The position numbers and the translations under genes are program-made. From Rhodanobacter sp. MP7CTX1 (GTDB lineage: Bacteria; Pseudomonadota; Gammaproteobacteria; Xanthomonadales; Rhodanobacteraceae): a DNA stretch of 64,000 bases. Location of the stretch: the NCBI RefSeq assembly GCF_014205795.1, contig NZ_JACHCN010000004.1:199028-263027 (forward strand), in the 5' to 3' direction. Below the pieces are notes generated by a model. The model had not been told where the DNA came from and searched no databases. It was given only the letters and a program-made list of their open reading frames with translations. Each line of letters opens with the position of its first letter. The first letter of the stretch is position 1. Below are positions 7,577 to 15,984 of the stretch, in pieces.

Positions 7577-8965
7577 CTATTTGACGCTGGCGGCGGCCGC
7601 CGGTGCGGCACTGCTGGCTGCCGGTGCAGCGCTGGTGCTGGCCGGGGCCGGAGCCGTGCTGGCTGAAGCCGGTGCGGAGCCGGTGTCTGGCGCGGGCGGC
7701 TGGAGGCCAGCTTCCTGCTCGGGTGTCTTCTGCGGAGCATCGGTGATCGGCAGGTAGATTTCGAACTTGGAATAAGACGTGATGTTGCCGCCAGCGTCCT
7801 TCACTTCCGGCGTGGCCAGAATGTCGTAGGAGCGGTTGACGACGTCATCAAACTTGTAGCCATGCGTCTGCGCGTAGGCCTTCAGTTCGTCGCGGGTCTG
7901 CGGCACACCGTTGTACGCGCCATTCCAGATGCCCTTGAGCGCTGCACCGCCAAATGCCAGCGTAGCGCGGACATTCGCGTCCACTACCAGGCGAGCGTAG
8001 CGATCACGGCTACCAGGCGTGAGGGCCGCATTGGCAGCATCAGCCGCCGAGCTGGCTTCTGCCGGCGCGCCACCCGCATCCAGCGCAGGCGGCGTTGCTG
8101 CGGTCAACTGCTCGCTCTGGCCGTTCACGGTCAGGGTGCTGGTATCGATCGGGAGCGCCACGTCGAAGGTGAAGGTCTGGTCACCATAGTTGGTGGTGAA
8201 AATGATGCGCGGACCCGTCACATTCACGCCAAGCTTCTTCGCGGAAGCCTGGATCAGGGCGATGGCCTTGTTGGTCGCATCATCGATCCCGTCCTGACCA
8301 TCCTTGCGCAGGGACGAGGTCGACACCAGCAGCACCGGCGTCGGCTGCGTCTGCGCGACGTACGGAATCAGCGTGCTGTAGTCGATGTTCGGCACGGAGG
8401 CCAGCACGTTCTGCAGGTTGTTCAGGCCGAACTGGATGAACGCGTCCGGATCACCATGGATGTACAGGTTGGCGAAACGATTGACCAGGTTCCAGCCGTA
8501 GTCCACGTCATACGACCATAGGATGTTGGTCAACTGCCCGCGACTGCCCTGACGCTCCAGGTCCAGCGTGAAATGCTTGTCCATGCCGCGCCAGTCGTTG
8601 TCCAGGTTCCAGACAATGCTGGCTTTCTTGGTGTTGCTGTCGATCTTGTCGAAGTCCGGCGTGGCGCTGGCGATGGTCAAGCCACCATTGCCGACCTTCG
8701 GATCGCTGCTATTCCAGCTCAGCTCGGCGCCCGGGCCATAGGCCTGACCCGAAAACTTGAATTCGACGTGCGGGTCATACGAACGCAGCACCGAGTAATC
8801 CGGCAGCCGGCGGAAGTTGTCGAGCACGTCATAAACCTGGCGAATGTCCTTGCCGACGACCAGCGAGCGATCCACATGGCCACTGCCGGGCATGACCACA
8901 GCCGCCACGACACCGATCACGACTACGATGACCAGGGCAACAAGAAATTCAAGGACACGCATCAT
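7577..8965 (-). CDS. SRPBCC-domain membrane-anchored protein with Ala/Pro-rich tail
   Basis: A protein of about 462 residues. An N-terminal membrane anchor (residues about 3 to 25, VLEFLVALVIVVVIGVVAAVV) is followed by a START/polyketide cyclase-like domain (VDRSLVVGKDIRQVYDVLDNFRRLPDYS onward), as in many SRPBCC proteins. A second mixed alpha/beta region follows (TPVLLVSTSSLRKDG, IIFTTNYGDQTFTFDVALPI, KFEIYLPITD), possibly GyrI-like. The last 45 residues are a low-complexity Ala/Pro/Ser/Thr tail ending ASVK. The ligand is unknown. The open frame extends 31 codons upstream, and I used the ATG-ATG at 8965. It lies downstream of a two-component system on the same strand, 306 bases away. Confidence 0.75.
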   Translation of the reverse strand: MMRVLEFLVALVIVVVIGVVAAVVMPGSGHVDRSLVVGKDIRQVYDVLDNFRRLPDYSVLRSYDPHVEFKFSGQAYGPGAELSWNSSDPKVGNGGLTIASATPDFDKIDSNTKKASIVWNLDNDWRGMDKHFTLDLERQGSRGQLTNILWSYDVDYGWNLVNRFANLYIHGDPDAFIQFGLNNLQNVLASVPNIDYSTLIPYVAQTQPTPVLLVSTSSLRKDGQDGIDDATNKAIALIQASAKKLGVNVTGPRIIFTTNYGDQTFTFDVALPIDTSTLTVNGQSEQLTAATPPALDAGGAPAEASSAADAANAALTPGSRDRYARLVVDANVRATLAFGGAALKGIWNGAYNGVPQTRDELKAYAQTHGYKFDDVVNRSYDILATPEVKDAGGNITSYSKFEIYLPITDAPQKTPEQEAGLQPPAPDTGSAPASASTAPAPASTSAAPAASSAAPAAAASVK

Positions 8966-9271
8966 TTCCAGAGTTCTCCGAGCGTCTCTACGCCGTACTT
9001 TAAAGTGTTGCCCCAGCCGCCAAACAGGCCGTCCCGAAGGGTTCATCCCATGGGTCACGCTAGGGGGTCGGCAAATGCCGAAGCTACGGATGTTACTTGC
9101 TCGCGGGCAGGAACGCTATTAGCTACGGCGGGATCCCGGGCATGGCTGAAAAGTGAGCTGCAGCAAGCGCCCCGCCATATGCAACGCCCATGGATTTCGT
9201 CGCAACGCAGCATTCAACGGCAGCGACCGCCGATACGGGAGCCCTGCCCCGCAGGCGCGATCGAGTGCAGC
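8966..9271. other. 306-base intergenic region
   Basis: This is the leader side of the SRPBCC gene and the region after the response regulator stop, both on the minus strand. I see no convincing ORF, terminator with a T-run or repeat here. A promoter for the SRPBCC gene presumably lies in it, but no clear -35/-10 pair stands out. Confidence 0.4.
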
Positions 9272-9913
9272 TCAGACGATCCCCAGCTCCAGCGCCTTGA
9301 GCACGGCACGCGTGCGGTCGCGTACGCCCAGCTTGGAAAGAATGTTGGACACGTGGTTTTTAACCGTGCCCTCAGCCACTTTCAGCGAGTTGGCGATTTC
9401 CTTGTTGCTGTAACCGCCGGAAAGCAACCGCAGGATCTCGGTCTCTCGTTCAGTCAGCGGGTCCGGCTGCTCCAGGCTGGTGAACTGATTCTGCATCCGC
9501 GCGACGCCCGCCATCAGGCGCTGGGTGACCATCGGCGCCACCAGCGAGCCGCCAGCGGCCACCGTGCGCACCGCTTCCACCAGTTGTTCCAGCGACACGT
9601 CCTTCAACAGGTAGCCGCGCGCACCGGCCTTGAGCCCCTGCAGCACCAGCTGGTCGTCGTCGAACGTAGTGAGGATGATCGTCGGCGGCAGCTCATTGCG
9701 AACCCCCAGCGCCTGCAGCACCTCCAGCCCGCTCATGTTCGGCATGCGCAGGTCAAGCAGCACCACGTCGGGCTTGATCCGCGGAATATCCTGCACCGCC
9801 TGTGCGCCATCGGCGCATTCGGCGACCACGCGGATATCCTCGGCCAGATCCAGCAGCGAGCGAACACCCTGGCGTACCAGATTCTGGTCGTCGACGAGAC
9901 AAACGGAAATCAT
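9272..9913 (-). CDS. NarL/DesR-type response regulator
   Basis: A 213-residue two-component transcription factor. The receiver domain covers about 1 to 120, with the acidic pair DD at 8 and 9, phosphoacceptor Asp54 in VLLDLRMPNMSG and the switch Thr and Lys in ILTTFDDD and LLKD. A LuxR-type helix-turn-helix near 148 to 205 reads LTERETEILRLLSGGYSNKE then VKNHVSNILSKLGV. It lies 103 bases downstream of the histidine kinase gene on the same strand and is its likely partner. DesR and similar regulators control lipid desaturation or envelope stress, but the targets here are unknown. The nearest downstream candidate is the SRPBCC gene. Confidence 0.92.
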   Translation of the reverse strand: MISVCLVDDQNLVRQGVRSLLDLAEDIRVVAECADGAQAVQDIPRIKPDVVLLDLRMPNMSGLEVLQALGVRNELPPTIILTTFDDDQLVLQGLKAGARGYLLKDVSLEQLVEAVRTVAAGGSLVAPMVTQRLMAGVARMQNQFTSLEQPDPLTERETEILRLLSGGYSNKEIANSLKVAEGTVKNHVSNILSKLGVRDRTRAVLKALELGIV

Positions 9914-10016
9914 CGTGAATCCTCAGGCAACATGACTCAGGAGGTGACCTTGCAGATCGGCGGGAGTGCCGTCCCGACGCTGACGCATTCTCGCACGCCG
10001 ATCCAAGTCACCCACA

Positions 10017-11252
10017 TTACGACACACTCAGTGCCGGTGGTTCAAACCGCGTCGGTGCATGAGCCAGGGCGGTCTGCTCGCCCAGCGGCAGGCGTACGGT
10101 CAGCGCAAACCCCTTGCTGACACCGGAATCCACCGTCAGGCTGCCGCCGAACTCGACCAGCCTCTCGCGCATGCCGCACAAGCCGTTGCCTGGCTTGAAC
10201 TGCTCGGCGCCGCGACCGTCGTCGCGCGCGTGCAGGTCCAGCAGATCCGCCTCGACATAGGCAAAGTGGAGCCACAGGTTGCGTGCGCCGGCATGCCGGG
10301 CGGTATTCGTGATGATTTCCTGCGCGCAACGCAACAGCACCTGCGCGCGGCGCGGATCCTCCACGCTGAAGCGTGGCGGCATGGTGACGTGCACCTCGAG
10401 CCCGGGCACGCCTTCGGTCAGGCTTCGCAGTGCCTGAGTCAGGTCAATTGCGTCGTCCTGGCGCAATTCGCTGACCGCCTCGCGCACATCGGCCAGCAGA
10501 TGCTTGGCCGTGCTCTGTGCGCTGAGCACATGCACACGGGCAGCCTCGTTGGTGAGGTGGCTGGCCACTTCCAGGTTCAGGCTCAAAGCGGTCAGATGAT
10601 GGCCGATCAAGTCATGCAGGTCGCGTGCGATGCGCATGCGCTCGGCGATGCGGCTCGACTCGGCCAGCAGCGCACGGGTGGCACGCAGTTCGGAATTGAG
10701 TCGGCGCTGCACCTCGCGCTCCTCGGCCTGCTGGCTGGCCACGGTCGAGGTCACGAATACCAGTACCGAGATGCCAAGGTAAATGCTCGCCTGCAGGAAG
10801 CCCAGCTCAATGCTGTGGTCGTATTCAGGGTAAGTGGCAAAGATCGCCACCAGGCTCAGATGCTGCAGCACCAGCCAGAACACGCCGAGCCAGAATGGCA
10901 GCAACCAGGGCAACACCACCGAGGCCACCACCATCAGCATCGCCGACAACCCGCTGTGGCTGTACCAGCCCACGGCTACCGCCGCCGCCGTCATCAGGGC
11001 CAGCCCGAGCAGCTTCAGGCCCGGATAGCGCCGTGAGCCGAGGTTGCTGGTCAGCAGCCAGTACATCAAACCGAAGATCAGGTAGCACAGCGTCCACAAC
11101 AACAACGCAAAATTCGGCCGCTGCAGCTCATTGAGGCGCTCGGTGGCCCAACTGGTGATCAGCGGCGTGCCTACCGACAGGTACGTGAAGAAGCCCGCAT
11201 AACGGAGCAGTCGGATGTGATTGAAAAATGGCAGGCGCATATCGCGCATCAT
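10017..11252 (-). CDS. DesK-like membrane histidine kinase
   Basis: A kinase of about 411 residues. Five or six membrane helices lie between residues 20 and 172. They are followed by a coiled linker and a HisKA_3 dimerisation domain with His213 in RIARDLHDLIGHHLTALSLNLE. The catalytic ATPase domain follows (N box EIITNTARHAGARN, G box DDGRGAEQFKPGNGLCGMRERL). This architecture is that of DesK/NarX-class sensor kinases that sense membrane state. The frame stays open 13 codons upstream. I chose the ATG-ATG at 11252, and MRLPFFNHIRLL at 11240 is also possible. It pairs with the response regulator gene downstream. Confidence 0.9.
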   Translation of the reverse strand: MMRDMRLPFFNHIRLLRYAGFFTYLSVGTPLITSWATERLNELQRPNFALLLWTLCYLIFGLMYWLLTSNLGSRRYPGLKLLGLALMTAAAVAVGWYSHSGLSAMLMVVASVVLPWLLPFWLGVFWLVLQHLSLVAIFATYPEYDHSIELGFLQASIYLGISVLVFVTSTVASQQAEEREVQRRLNSELRATRALLAESSRIAERMRIARDLHDLIGHHLTALSLNLEVASHLTNEAARVHVLSAQSTAKHLLADVREAVSELRQDDAIDLTQALRSLTEGVPGLEVHVTMPPRFSVEDPRRAQVLLRCAQEIITNTARHAGARNLWLHFAYVEADLLDLHARDDGRGAEQFKPGNGLCGMRERLVEFGGSLTVDSGVSKGFALTVRLPLGEQTALAHAPTRFEPPALSVS

Positions 11253-11446
11253 TGGGCGTGCGGAAGTTTCGCGCAATGCGCGAGAAGTCATGCCCCGTCC
11301 GATGGGAAATCACCTGGCTCGCCGCTTTACGAAGCTTTTACATGCCGCAACACGAGATGTACGGGCAACGGCCGCATGCCATAATGAGTCATTGCGCGGG
11401 GCCATTGATCGGCCCCGTTCCCGAATCCACCCTAGCGGAGCAACGA

Positions 11447-12067
11447 ATGGCCCTTGCCATCCGCGACGTGCGCGAGCACGACCTGGATGCCGTACTGGCG
11501 CTCAACAACGCTGCCGGTCGCTCCATCCTCGCCCTAGACGCTGCCCAGTTGCGCTACTTCTACGAGCACGCCGAATATTTCCGCGTGGCCGAAATCGACG
11601 ACCACCTGGCCGGATTCCTGATCGCGCTGCGTGAAGGTGGCGATTACGAAAGCCCCAACTACCGCTGGTTTGCCCAGCATTACCCGCAGTTTGTCTACAT
11701 CGACCGCATCGTGATCGCGAATGCATACCGTCGCCATGGCCTCGGTCGCATCTTCTATTGCGACGTGCACAGTTACGCCGAGGTGCGCGTGCCGCTACTC
11801 ACCTGCGAGGTGTTCCTGGAGCCGCGCGACGACGTGGTGGTGCTGTTCCACGGCACCTACGGCTTCCAGGAAGTCGGTCAGCAGCGCATGGCCGAGAAGG
11901 GCCCTCAGGTCAGCCTGCTGGCGAAAGATCTGCCCAGCTACGCCTATGTACGCGAAACCTGGCTCGATCACGGCGGCCTGCCGGACGTGCCATGGCTCGC
12001 CGAGCGTCAACGCCCTTTACCTCCTGATGCCAACCAGCGCCGCCTCGTCGGAGAGCGGCGCCCATGA
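11447..12067 (+). CDS. GNAT family N-acetyltransferase
   Basis: A 206-residue protein that begins MALAIRDVREHDLDAVLALNN, a standard GNAT start. The acetyl-CoA region is VYIDRIVIANAYRRHGLGRIFYCDVHSYA near residues 83 to 111, containing the RxxGxG/A-type loop RRHGLG, and the C-terminal strand GTYGFQEVGQQRM follows. The substrate is unknown. A ribosome binding site (GCGGAG) precedes the ATG at 11447. The open frame reaches back to 11228, but those codons overlap the opposite promoter region and look non-coding. The stop overlaps the minC start by four bases, so the gene is translationally coupled to the cell division operon. Confidence 0.9.
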   Translation: MALAIRDVREHDLDAVLALNNAAGRSILALDAAQLRYFYEHAEYFRVAEIDDHLAGFLIALREGGDYESPNYRWFAQHYPQFVYIDRIVIANAYRRHGLGRIFYCDVHSYAEVRVPLLTCEVFLEPRDDVVVLFHGTYGFQEVGQQRMAEKGPQVSLLAKDLPSYAYVRETWLDHGGLPDVPWLAERQRPLPPDANQRRLVGERRP

Positions 12068-12837
12068 ATGTGAAGACAGATACCTCTGACGCCTGCGATC
12101 TGCGCTTTGGCCAGGTCGGCATGGCCTGCGTGCGAGTGCGCCGGGTCGACGCCGCCGCCTTGTGCGATGAGCTGGAACGACGTGTACGCGCGGCGCCGCA
12201 GATGTTTGCCCGCGCCGCCGTAGTGCTTGACCTGAGCCACCTTCTGGACCTGCCGGACGACGGTACGGTCGACGCGCTGCTCGAGGCCGTGCGCAGCGCA
12301 GGCATGCTGCCGGTGGGCCTGGCTTACGGCACCAGCGAAACCGAAGCGCTGGCCCGACGCATGGGTTTGCCGCTGATCGCGAAGTTCCGCGCCGCCTATG
12401 AGCCAGCCAACGGCAGCCAGGTCGCCGCCGCCGAACCCGCTCCGCGTACCGAACAACCGACGGCGGTTCAGCGCGAACCGATCCTGTCTGCGCCCGCAGC
12501 TGGCGCCATGCAGGGTGCCCAGCACCACGCCAGCCCGGTGCGATCAGGCCAGCAGATCTACGCGCGCGATCGCGATCTGATCGTCACCGGCGCCATCGCG
12601 AACGGCGCTGAAGTGATCGCCGACGGTAACATCCATATCTACGGTGGCTTGCGCGGTCGCGCCATGGCCGGTGCGCAGGGGGATGAGAAGGCACGTATCT
12701 TCGTGTCCGACTTCCGCGCCGAACTGGTAGCCATTGCCGGCCACTATCGTGTGTTTGAACAGATTCCTGACAACCTCGAAGGCCAGTCCGTGCAATGCTG
12801 GCTCGAAGGCGAAAAACTATTGATTGCCAAGCTGTAG
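12064..12837 (+). CDS. minC: MinC septum site-determining protein
   Basis: A 257-residue inhibitor of FtsZ assembly. The N-terminal MinC_N domain is at about 1 to 110. A linker rich in Ala, Pro and Glu covers about 115 to 160. The C-terminal beta-helix domain (DLIVTGAIANGAEVIADGNIHIYGGLRGRAMAG, then ARIFVSDFRAELVAIAGHY) binds MinD. It is the first of minC-minD-minE. It overlaps the GNAT stop by four bases, and minD begins about 50 bases after its stop. The length and the GGLRGRAMAGAxGD motif are normal for the family. Confidence 0.95.
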   Translation: MNVKTDTSDACDLRFGQVGMACVRVRRVDAAALCDELERRVRAAPQMFARAAVVLDLSHLLDLPDDGTVDALLEAVRSAGMLPVGLAYGTSETEALARRMGLPLIAKFRAAYEPANGSQVAAAEPAPRTEQPTAVQREPILSAPAAGAMQGAQHHASPVRSGQQIYARDRDLIVTGAIANGAEVIADGNIHIYGGLRGRAMAGAQGDEKARIFVSDFRAELVAIAGHYRVFEQIPDNLEGQSVQCWLEGEKLLIAKL

Positions 12838-12886
12838 TCACCTGACACCAGCCCCTAACAACAAGAACATATGCGGAGATGAGCCA

Positions 12887-13702
12887 TTGACTGCTGAGAT
12901 TATCGTTGTCACTTCCGGTAAAGGCGGCGTCGGAAAGACGACGACCAGCGCCTCCCTCGCCACCGGCCTGGCCATGGCCGGCAAAAAAGTCGCCGTCATC
13001 GATTTCGACGTTGGCCTGCGCAATCTCGATCTGATCATGGGCTGCGAGCGACGCGTGGTGTACGACTTCGTCAACGTCGTGCACGGTGAGGCCACGCTCA
13101 AGCAGTCGCTGATCAGGGACAAGCGCCACGACAACCTGTACGTGCTGGCCGCCAGTCAGACTCGCGACAAGGATGCGCTGACCCAGGAAGGTGTCGAAAA
13201 AGTGCTCGACGGCCTGTCCGAGGACGGTTTCGACTACATCGTGTGCGACTCGCCTGCCGGCATCGAAAAGGGTGCGCATCTAGCGATGTACTTTGCCGAC
13301 CACGCCGTGGTTGTGGTCAACCCGGAAGTCTCCTCGGTGCGCGATTCCGATCGCATCCTCGGCCTGCTCGCCAGCAAGACACGGCGCGCGGAGCGTGGCG
13401 AAGGCCCGGTCACCCAGCATCTGCTGCTGACCCGCTACAACCCGGCCCGCGTCGCGATCGGCGAAATGCTCAGCGTGAAGGATGTCGAGGAAATCCTCGG
13501 TATCGAAGTGGTCGGCGTGATCCCCGAATCGGAAAACGTGCTGACCGCGTCCAACAACGGCATTCCCGTAATCGTCGATGTCAATTCGCATGCCGGCCAG
13601 GCCTACAGCGACACGGTGGCCCGGATCCTCGGCGAAGTGCGTCCGTTGCGCTTCATCGACGTGCCCAAGAAGGGCTTTCTCCAGCGCGTATTTGGAGGTT
13701 GA
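12887..13702 (+). CDS. minD: MinD septum site-determining ATPase
   Basis: A 271-residue membrane-associated ParA-type ATPase that recruits MinC and oscillates with MinE. The deviant Walker A KGGVGKTT is at about 10 to 17, followed by VAVIDFDVGLRNLDLIMGCERR and the C-terminal amphipathic helix (KKGFLQRVFGG) that binds membranes. The best start is a TTG at 12887, preceded by GGAGATGAG, which gives TAEIIVVTSGKGG as in E. coli MinD (270 residues). The longer frame from 12824 would add residues unlike the family and overlap minC. minE follows after 5 bases. Confidence 0.95.
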   Translation: MTAEIIVVTSGKGGVGKTTTSASLATGLAMAGKKVAVIDFDVGLRNLDLIMGCERRVVYDFVNVVHGEATLKQSLIRDKRHDNLYVLAASQTRDKDALTQEGVEKVLDGLSEDGFDYIVCDSPAGIEKGAHLAMYFADHAVVVVNPEVSSVRDSDRILGLLASKTRRAERGEGPVTQHLLLTRYNPARVAIGEMLSVKDVEEILGIEVVGVIPESENVLTASNNGIPVIVDVNSHAGQAYSDTVARILGEVRPLRFIDVPKKGFLQRVFGG

Positions 13703-13707
13703 TCACG

Positions 13708-14004
13708 ATGGGTATTCTTGATTTCCTGAAGCGCAAGCCGGAACCGACCGCCACCGTGGCCAGGGAGCGCCTGCGCATCATCGTGGCGCAGGAGCGCTCC
13801 ACCCGCGGCGCGCCAGACTACCTGCCGATGATGCGCAACGAATTGCTCGAAGTGATCAAGAAATACGTCCACGTCGATCTCGATGCGATCAACATCAACT
13901 TCGAGCGCGACAGCGGGCATGAGATCCTCGAGCTCTCGGTCACGCTGCCCGATGGCAAACCCACCGCCAGCACCGAGTCCAAGAACGAAGCCAAGACCGG
14001 GTAA
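13708..14004 (+). CDS. minE: MinE cell division topological specificity factor
   Basis: A 98-residue protein that stimulates the MinD ATPase and restricts MinCD to the poles. The N-terminal membrane-targeting helix is MGILDFLKRK. The anti-MinCD helix is VARERLRIIVAQERSTR, and the dimerisation strands are ELLEVIKKYVHVDLDAININFER. A good ribosome binding site (GGAGG) sits 9 bases upstream, inside the end of minD. The tail after residue 85 (KPTASTESKNEAKTG) is polar and longer than in E. coli (88 residues). Confidence 0.95.
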   Translation: MGILDFLKRKPEPTATVARERLRIIVAQERSTRGAPDYLPMMRNELLEVIKKYVHVDLDAININFERDSGHEILELSVTLPDGKPTASTESKNEAKTG

Positions 14005-14037
14005 GCGAATACCTGTTGACCGCTGCGATAAGTTTTC

Positions 14038-14085
14038 GGCGGCGATCGCCGCCAGTCTGTTCGCCGGGCGATCCGTCGCCCGGCG
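14038..14085 (+). terminator. two GC-rich hairpins after minE
   Basis: A 16-base palindrome (14038-14053) and then a 10-base-pair stem with a 4-base loop (14062-14071 with 14076-14085) follow the minE stop. Neither has a U-run, so they may be weak terminators or RNA-stabilising 3' ends for the min operon. Confidence 0.45.
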
Positions 14086-14135
14086 TCATCAACCCGCCGC
14101 ACCGACCTGCGTCACTCACACGCGGCAGCCCGCGC

Positions 14136-14699
14136 ATGCATTCCGAAACTATCCGTCACACTGAATCCAGCGACCCGGCCAGCACCGTACTGCGCGTGGG
14201 CCAGATCGGTTTCCATGCGCCCGCCGCCCTGCTCGCCCACTTCGACCTGCAATTACAGCGCGTGGCGCTCGGCGAACCGATCCCGGGCAGTTTCTGGGGG
14301 GACGAGGAAGCCGGCATCATTGGCAGCACCGTCCATGCGCGCGACGACACCCCGGTGCACTCGCTGCTGCACGAGGCCGGCCACCTGATCATGCTGTCAC
14401 CGGAAAGACGTCTGGATGTCCACACCGATGCGACCGATTCGATCGAGGAAGAGGACGCCACCTGCTACCTGCAGATCGTGCTGGCCGATCAACTGCCCGG
14501 CGTCGGACGCGAACGGTTGATGACCGACATGGACGCCTGGGGCTATTCGTTTCGACTCGGCTCGACGCGCGCATGGTTTGAGCGGGATGCCGGCAATGCA
14601 CGGCAATGGCTGATCGATCGGCGCCTGCTGACCGCCGATGGCCAATGGCTGCCGCCCGGCACGGATTCGGTGGGTGGCGTATCCTGCCGCGCTGACTGA
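14136..14699 (+). CDS. putative HExxH metalloprotein of unknown function
   Basis: A protein of about 187 residues from the ATG at 14136. The segment HSLLHEAGHLIML (75 to 87) is an HExxH zinc-binding motif, and an acidic run EEED near 104 to 107 lies about 20 residues further on, where a third ligand could sit. There is no signal peptide or membrane segment, so it is probably cytoplasmic. It is placed between minE and a GT9 glycosyltransferase, with about 130 bases on the left. An open frame reaches back to 14016 through the hairpin region and is unlikely to be coding. I believe homologues are annotated only as hypothetical in related genera. The protease assignment is inferred from the motif alone. 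Confidence 0.65.
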   Translation: MHSETIRHTESSDPASTVLRVGQIGFHAPAALLAHFDLQLQRVALGEPIPGSFWGDEEAGIIGSTVHARDDTPVHSLLHEAGHLIMLSPERRLDVHTDATDSIEEEDATCYLQIVLADQLPGVGRERLMTDMDAWGYSFRLGSTRAWFERDAGNARQWLIDRRLLTADGQWLPPGTDSVGGVSCRAD

Positions 14700-14767
14700 A
14701 CCCGCAGCTATCGCGGCCTCCAGACCTCACTATTCTCCTTCGCCAACCTTCATCAAGCAGGCTTCCC

Positions 14768-15886
14768 GTGCCGAGAACCATCCGCGACTCCATCCGCATC
14801 AATGACTGGCGCCGCCGCATCGCGCGGGGCCTGATGCGCCTGTTGTTCGGGGCTCCCGCACAGCTCAGCAACGAGCCGCTGCCGCGCACCGGCATCTACC
14901 GCATCGTGATCTGCCACATCAGCCACACGCTGGGCAATGCGCTGTTGTTGACGCCGCTGATCCAGGAGCTGGAAGCGACCTGGCCCGGTGCGGAAATCGA
15001 TATCGTCACACGCAGCCAGGTGGGCCAGGAGCTCTACGGTCACTACACCGGCGTCAATCGGGTGTTTCAGCTGCCTTCGCATGGCGTCGGGCATCCACTC
15101 CTATGGCTGCGCGGAATTCGCGGGATGCGCAAGGCACATTACGATCTGGCGATTGATCCGGACCCGCAATCGCAGACCGGCCGCCTGCTGCTGCTGATGG
15201 CTCATGCCACGTACAAGCTCGGATTCACTGGACGCAAGAAAAGTGGCAACGTAACCCACGCGGCGGCGATACCCGAAGCGTTGCCGAGCAAGGGGCAGCG
15301 CCCAGTCTTCCTGTTGCGCAGCGCGCTGGGCGACAGCGTCACGTCAACCAGCTATCCGGTGCCCGACATCCGTCTGGATACGCTTGAATCGGCCCAGGGC
15401 AAACACACCCTTGCCCGTGTTCTGGCGGCGTCTCCCGCCACCTCATCCTCGCGGCGAAAAACCATTGGCATCTTCGCCAATGCCACGGGCCCCAAACTGC
15501 TCGGCCCGGACTGGTGGACCCCGCTGCTGCAGGCGCTGGAAGCGAGCTGCCCGGACTACCAGCTGATGGAAATCGTCCCGATGTTCGGCCGCTCCATGCT
15601 GGGTTCGCGCTACCCCGCGTACTACTCCAGCGATCTGCGCAGGCTCGGCGGAGTGCTCGCTGCGCTGGACGCCTACATCAGCCTGGACTGCGGCATCATG
15701 CATCTGGCCTGCGCCGCGCGGGCACCGACGCTGGGCATCTTCACCACCACCAATGCCGCGGAATGGGGACCGTATGGTCCGCGCAATCACGCCGTCCACG
15801 CCTACGACCTTCCACCGGACGCCGTGGGCCGCAAACTCGCTACGATCATCGAAAGCGATGCCTCGAATGCTGCTCCGGCCGGCTGA
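14768..15886 (+). CDS. glycosyltransferase family 9 (heptosyltransferase-like)
   Basis: A protein of 372 residues. It has the GT9 layout of ADP-heptose:LPS heptosyltransferases. The N-terminal Rossmann part is YRIVICHISHTLGNALLLTPLIQELEATWPGAEIDIVT, and the middle region is HYDLAIDPDPQSQTGRLLLLMA. The C-terminal nucleotide-sugar domain reads KTIGIFANATGPKLLGPDWW, AYISLDCGIMHLACAARAPTLGIFTTTN and WGPYGPRN. The acceptor is unknown, and no other LPS core genes lie nearby. The start is GTG at 14768 with a weak ribosome binding site. An internal ATG at 14834 is an alternative that keeps the whole domain. Confidence 0.85.
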   Translation: MPRTIRDSIRINDWRRRIARGLMRLLFGAPAQLSNEPLPRTGIYRIVICHISHTLGNALLLTPLIQELEATWPGAEIDIVTRSQVGQELYGHYTGVNRVFQLPSHGVGHPLLWLRGIRGMRKAHYDLAIDPDPQSQTGRLLLLMAHATYKLGFTGRKKSGNVTHAAAIPEALPSKGQRPVFLLRSALGDSVTSTSYPVPDIRLDTLESAQGKHTLARVLAASPATSSSRRKTIGIFANATGPKLLGPDWWTPLLQALEASCPDYQLMEIVPMFGRSMLGSRYPAYYSSDLRRLGGVLAALDAYISLDCGIMHLACAARAPTLGIFTTTNAAEWGPYGPRNHAVHAYDLPPDAVGRKLATIIESDASNAAPAG

Positions 15887-15984
15887 GTCCCCTGGCCCGA
15901 TCCCGCCGGACTGCACGCTGAGCCTGTCGTGAGCTAACCTGCGGTTTTGGCCATTCGCGTAATGCCTGTTGGAGGCATGCCGCG

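Noticed and set aside
12824..12886. Longer minD with an upstream start
   Set aside because: The added residues overlap the minC end and are unlike any MinD. The TTG at 12887 has a strong ribosome binding site and gives the normal length.
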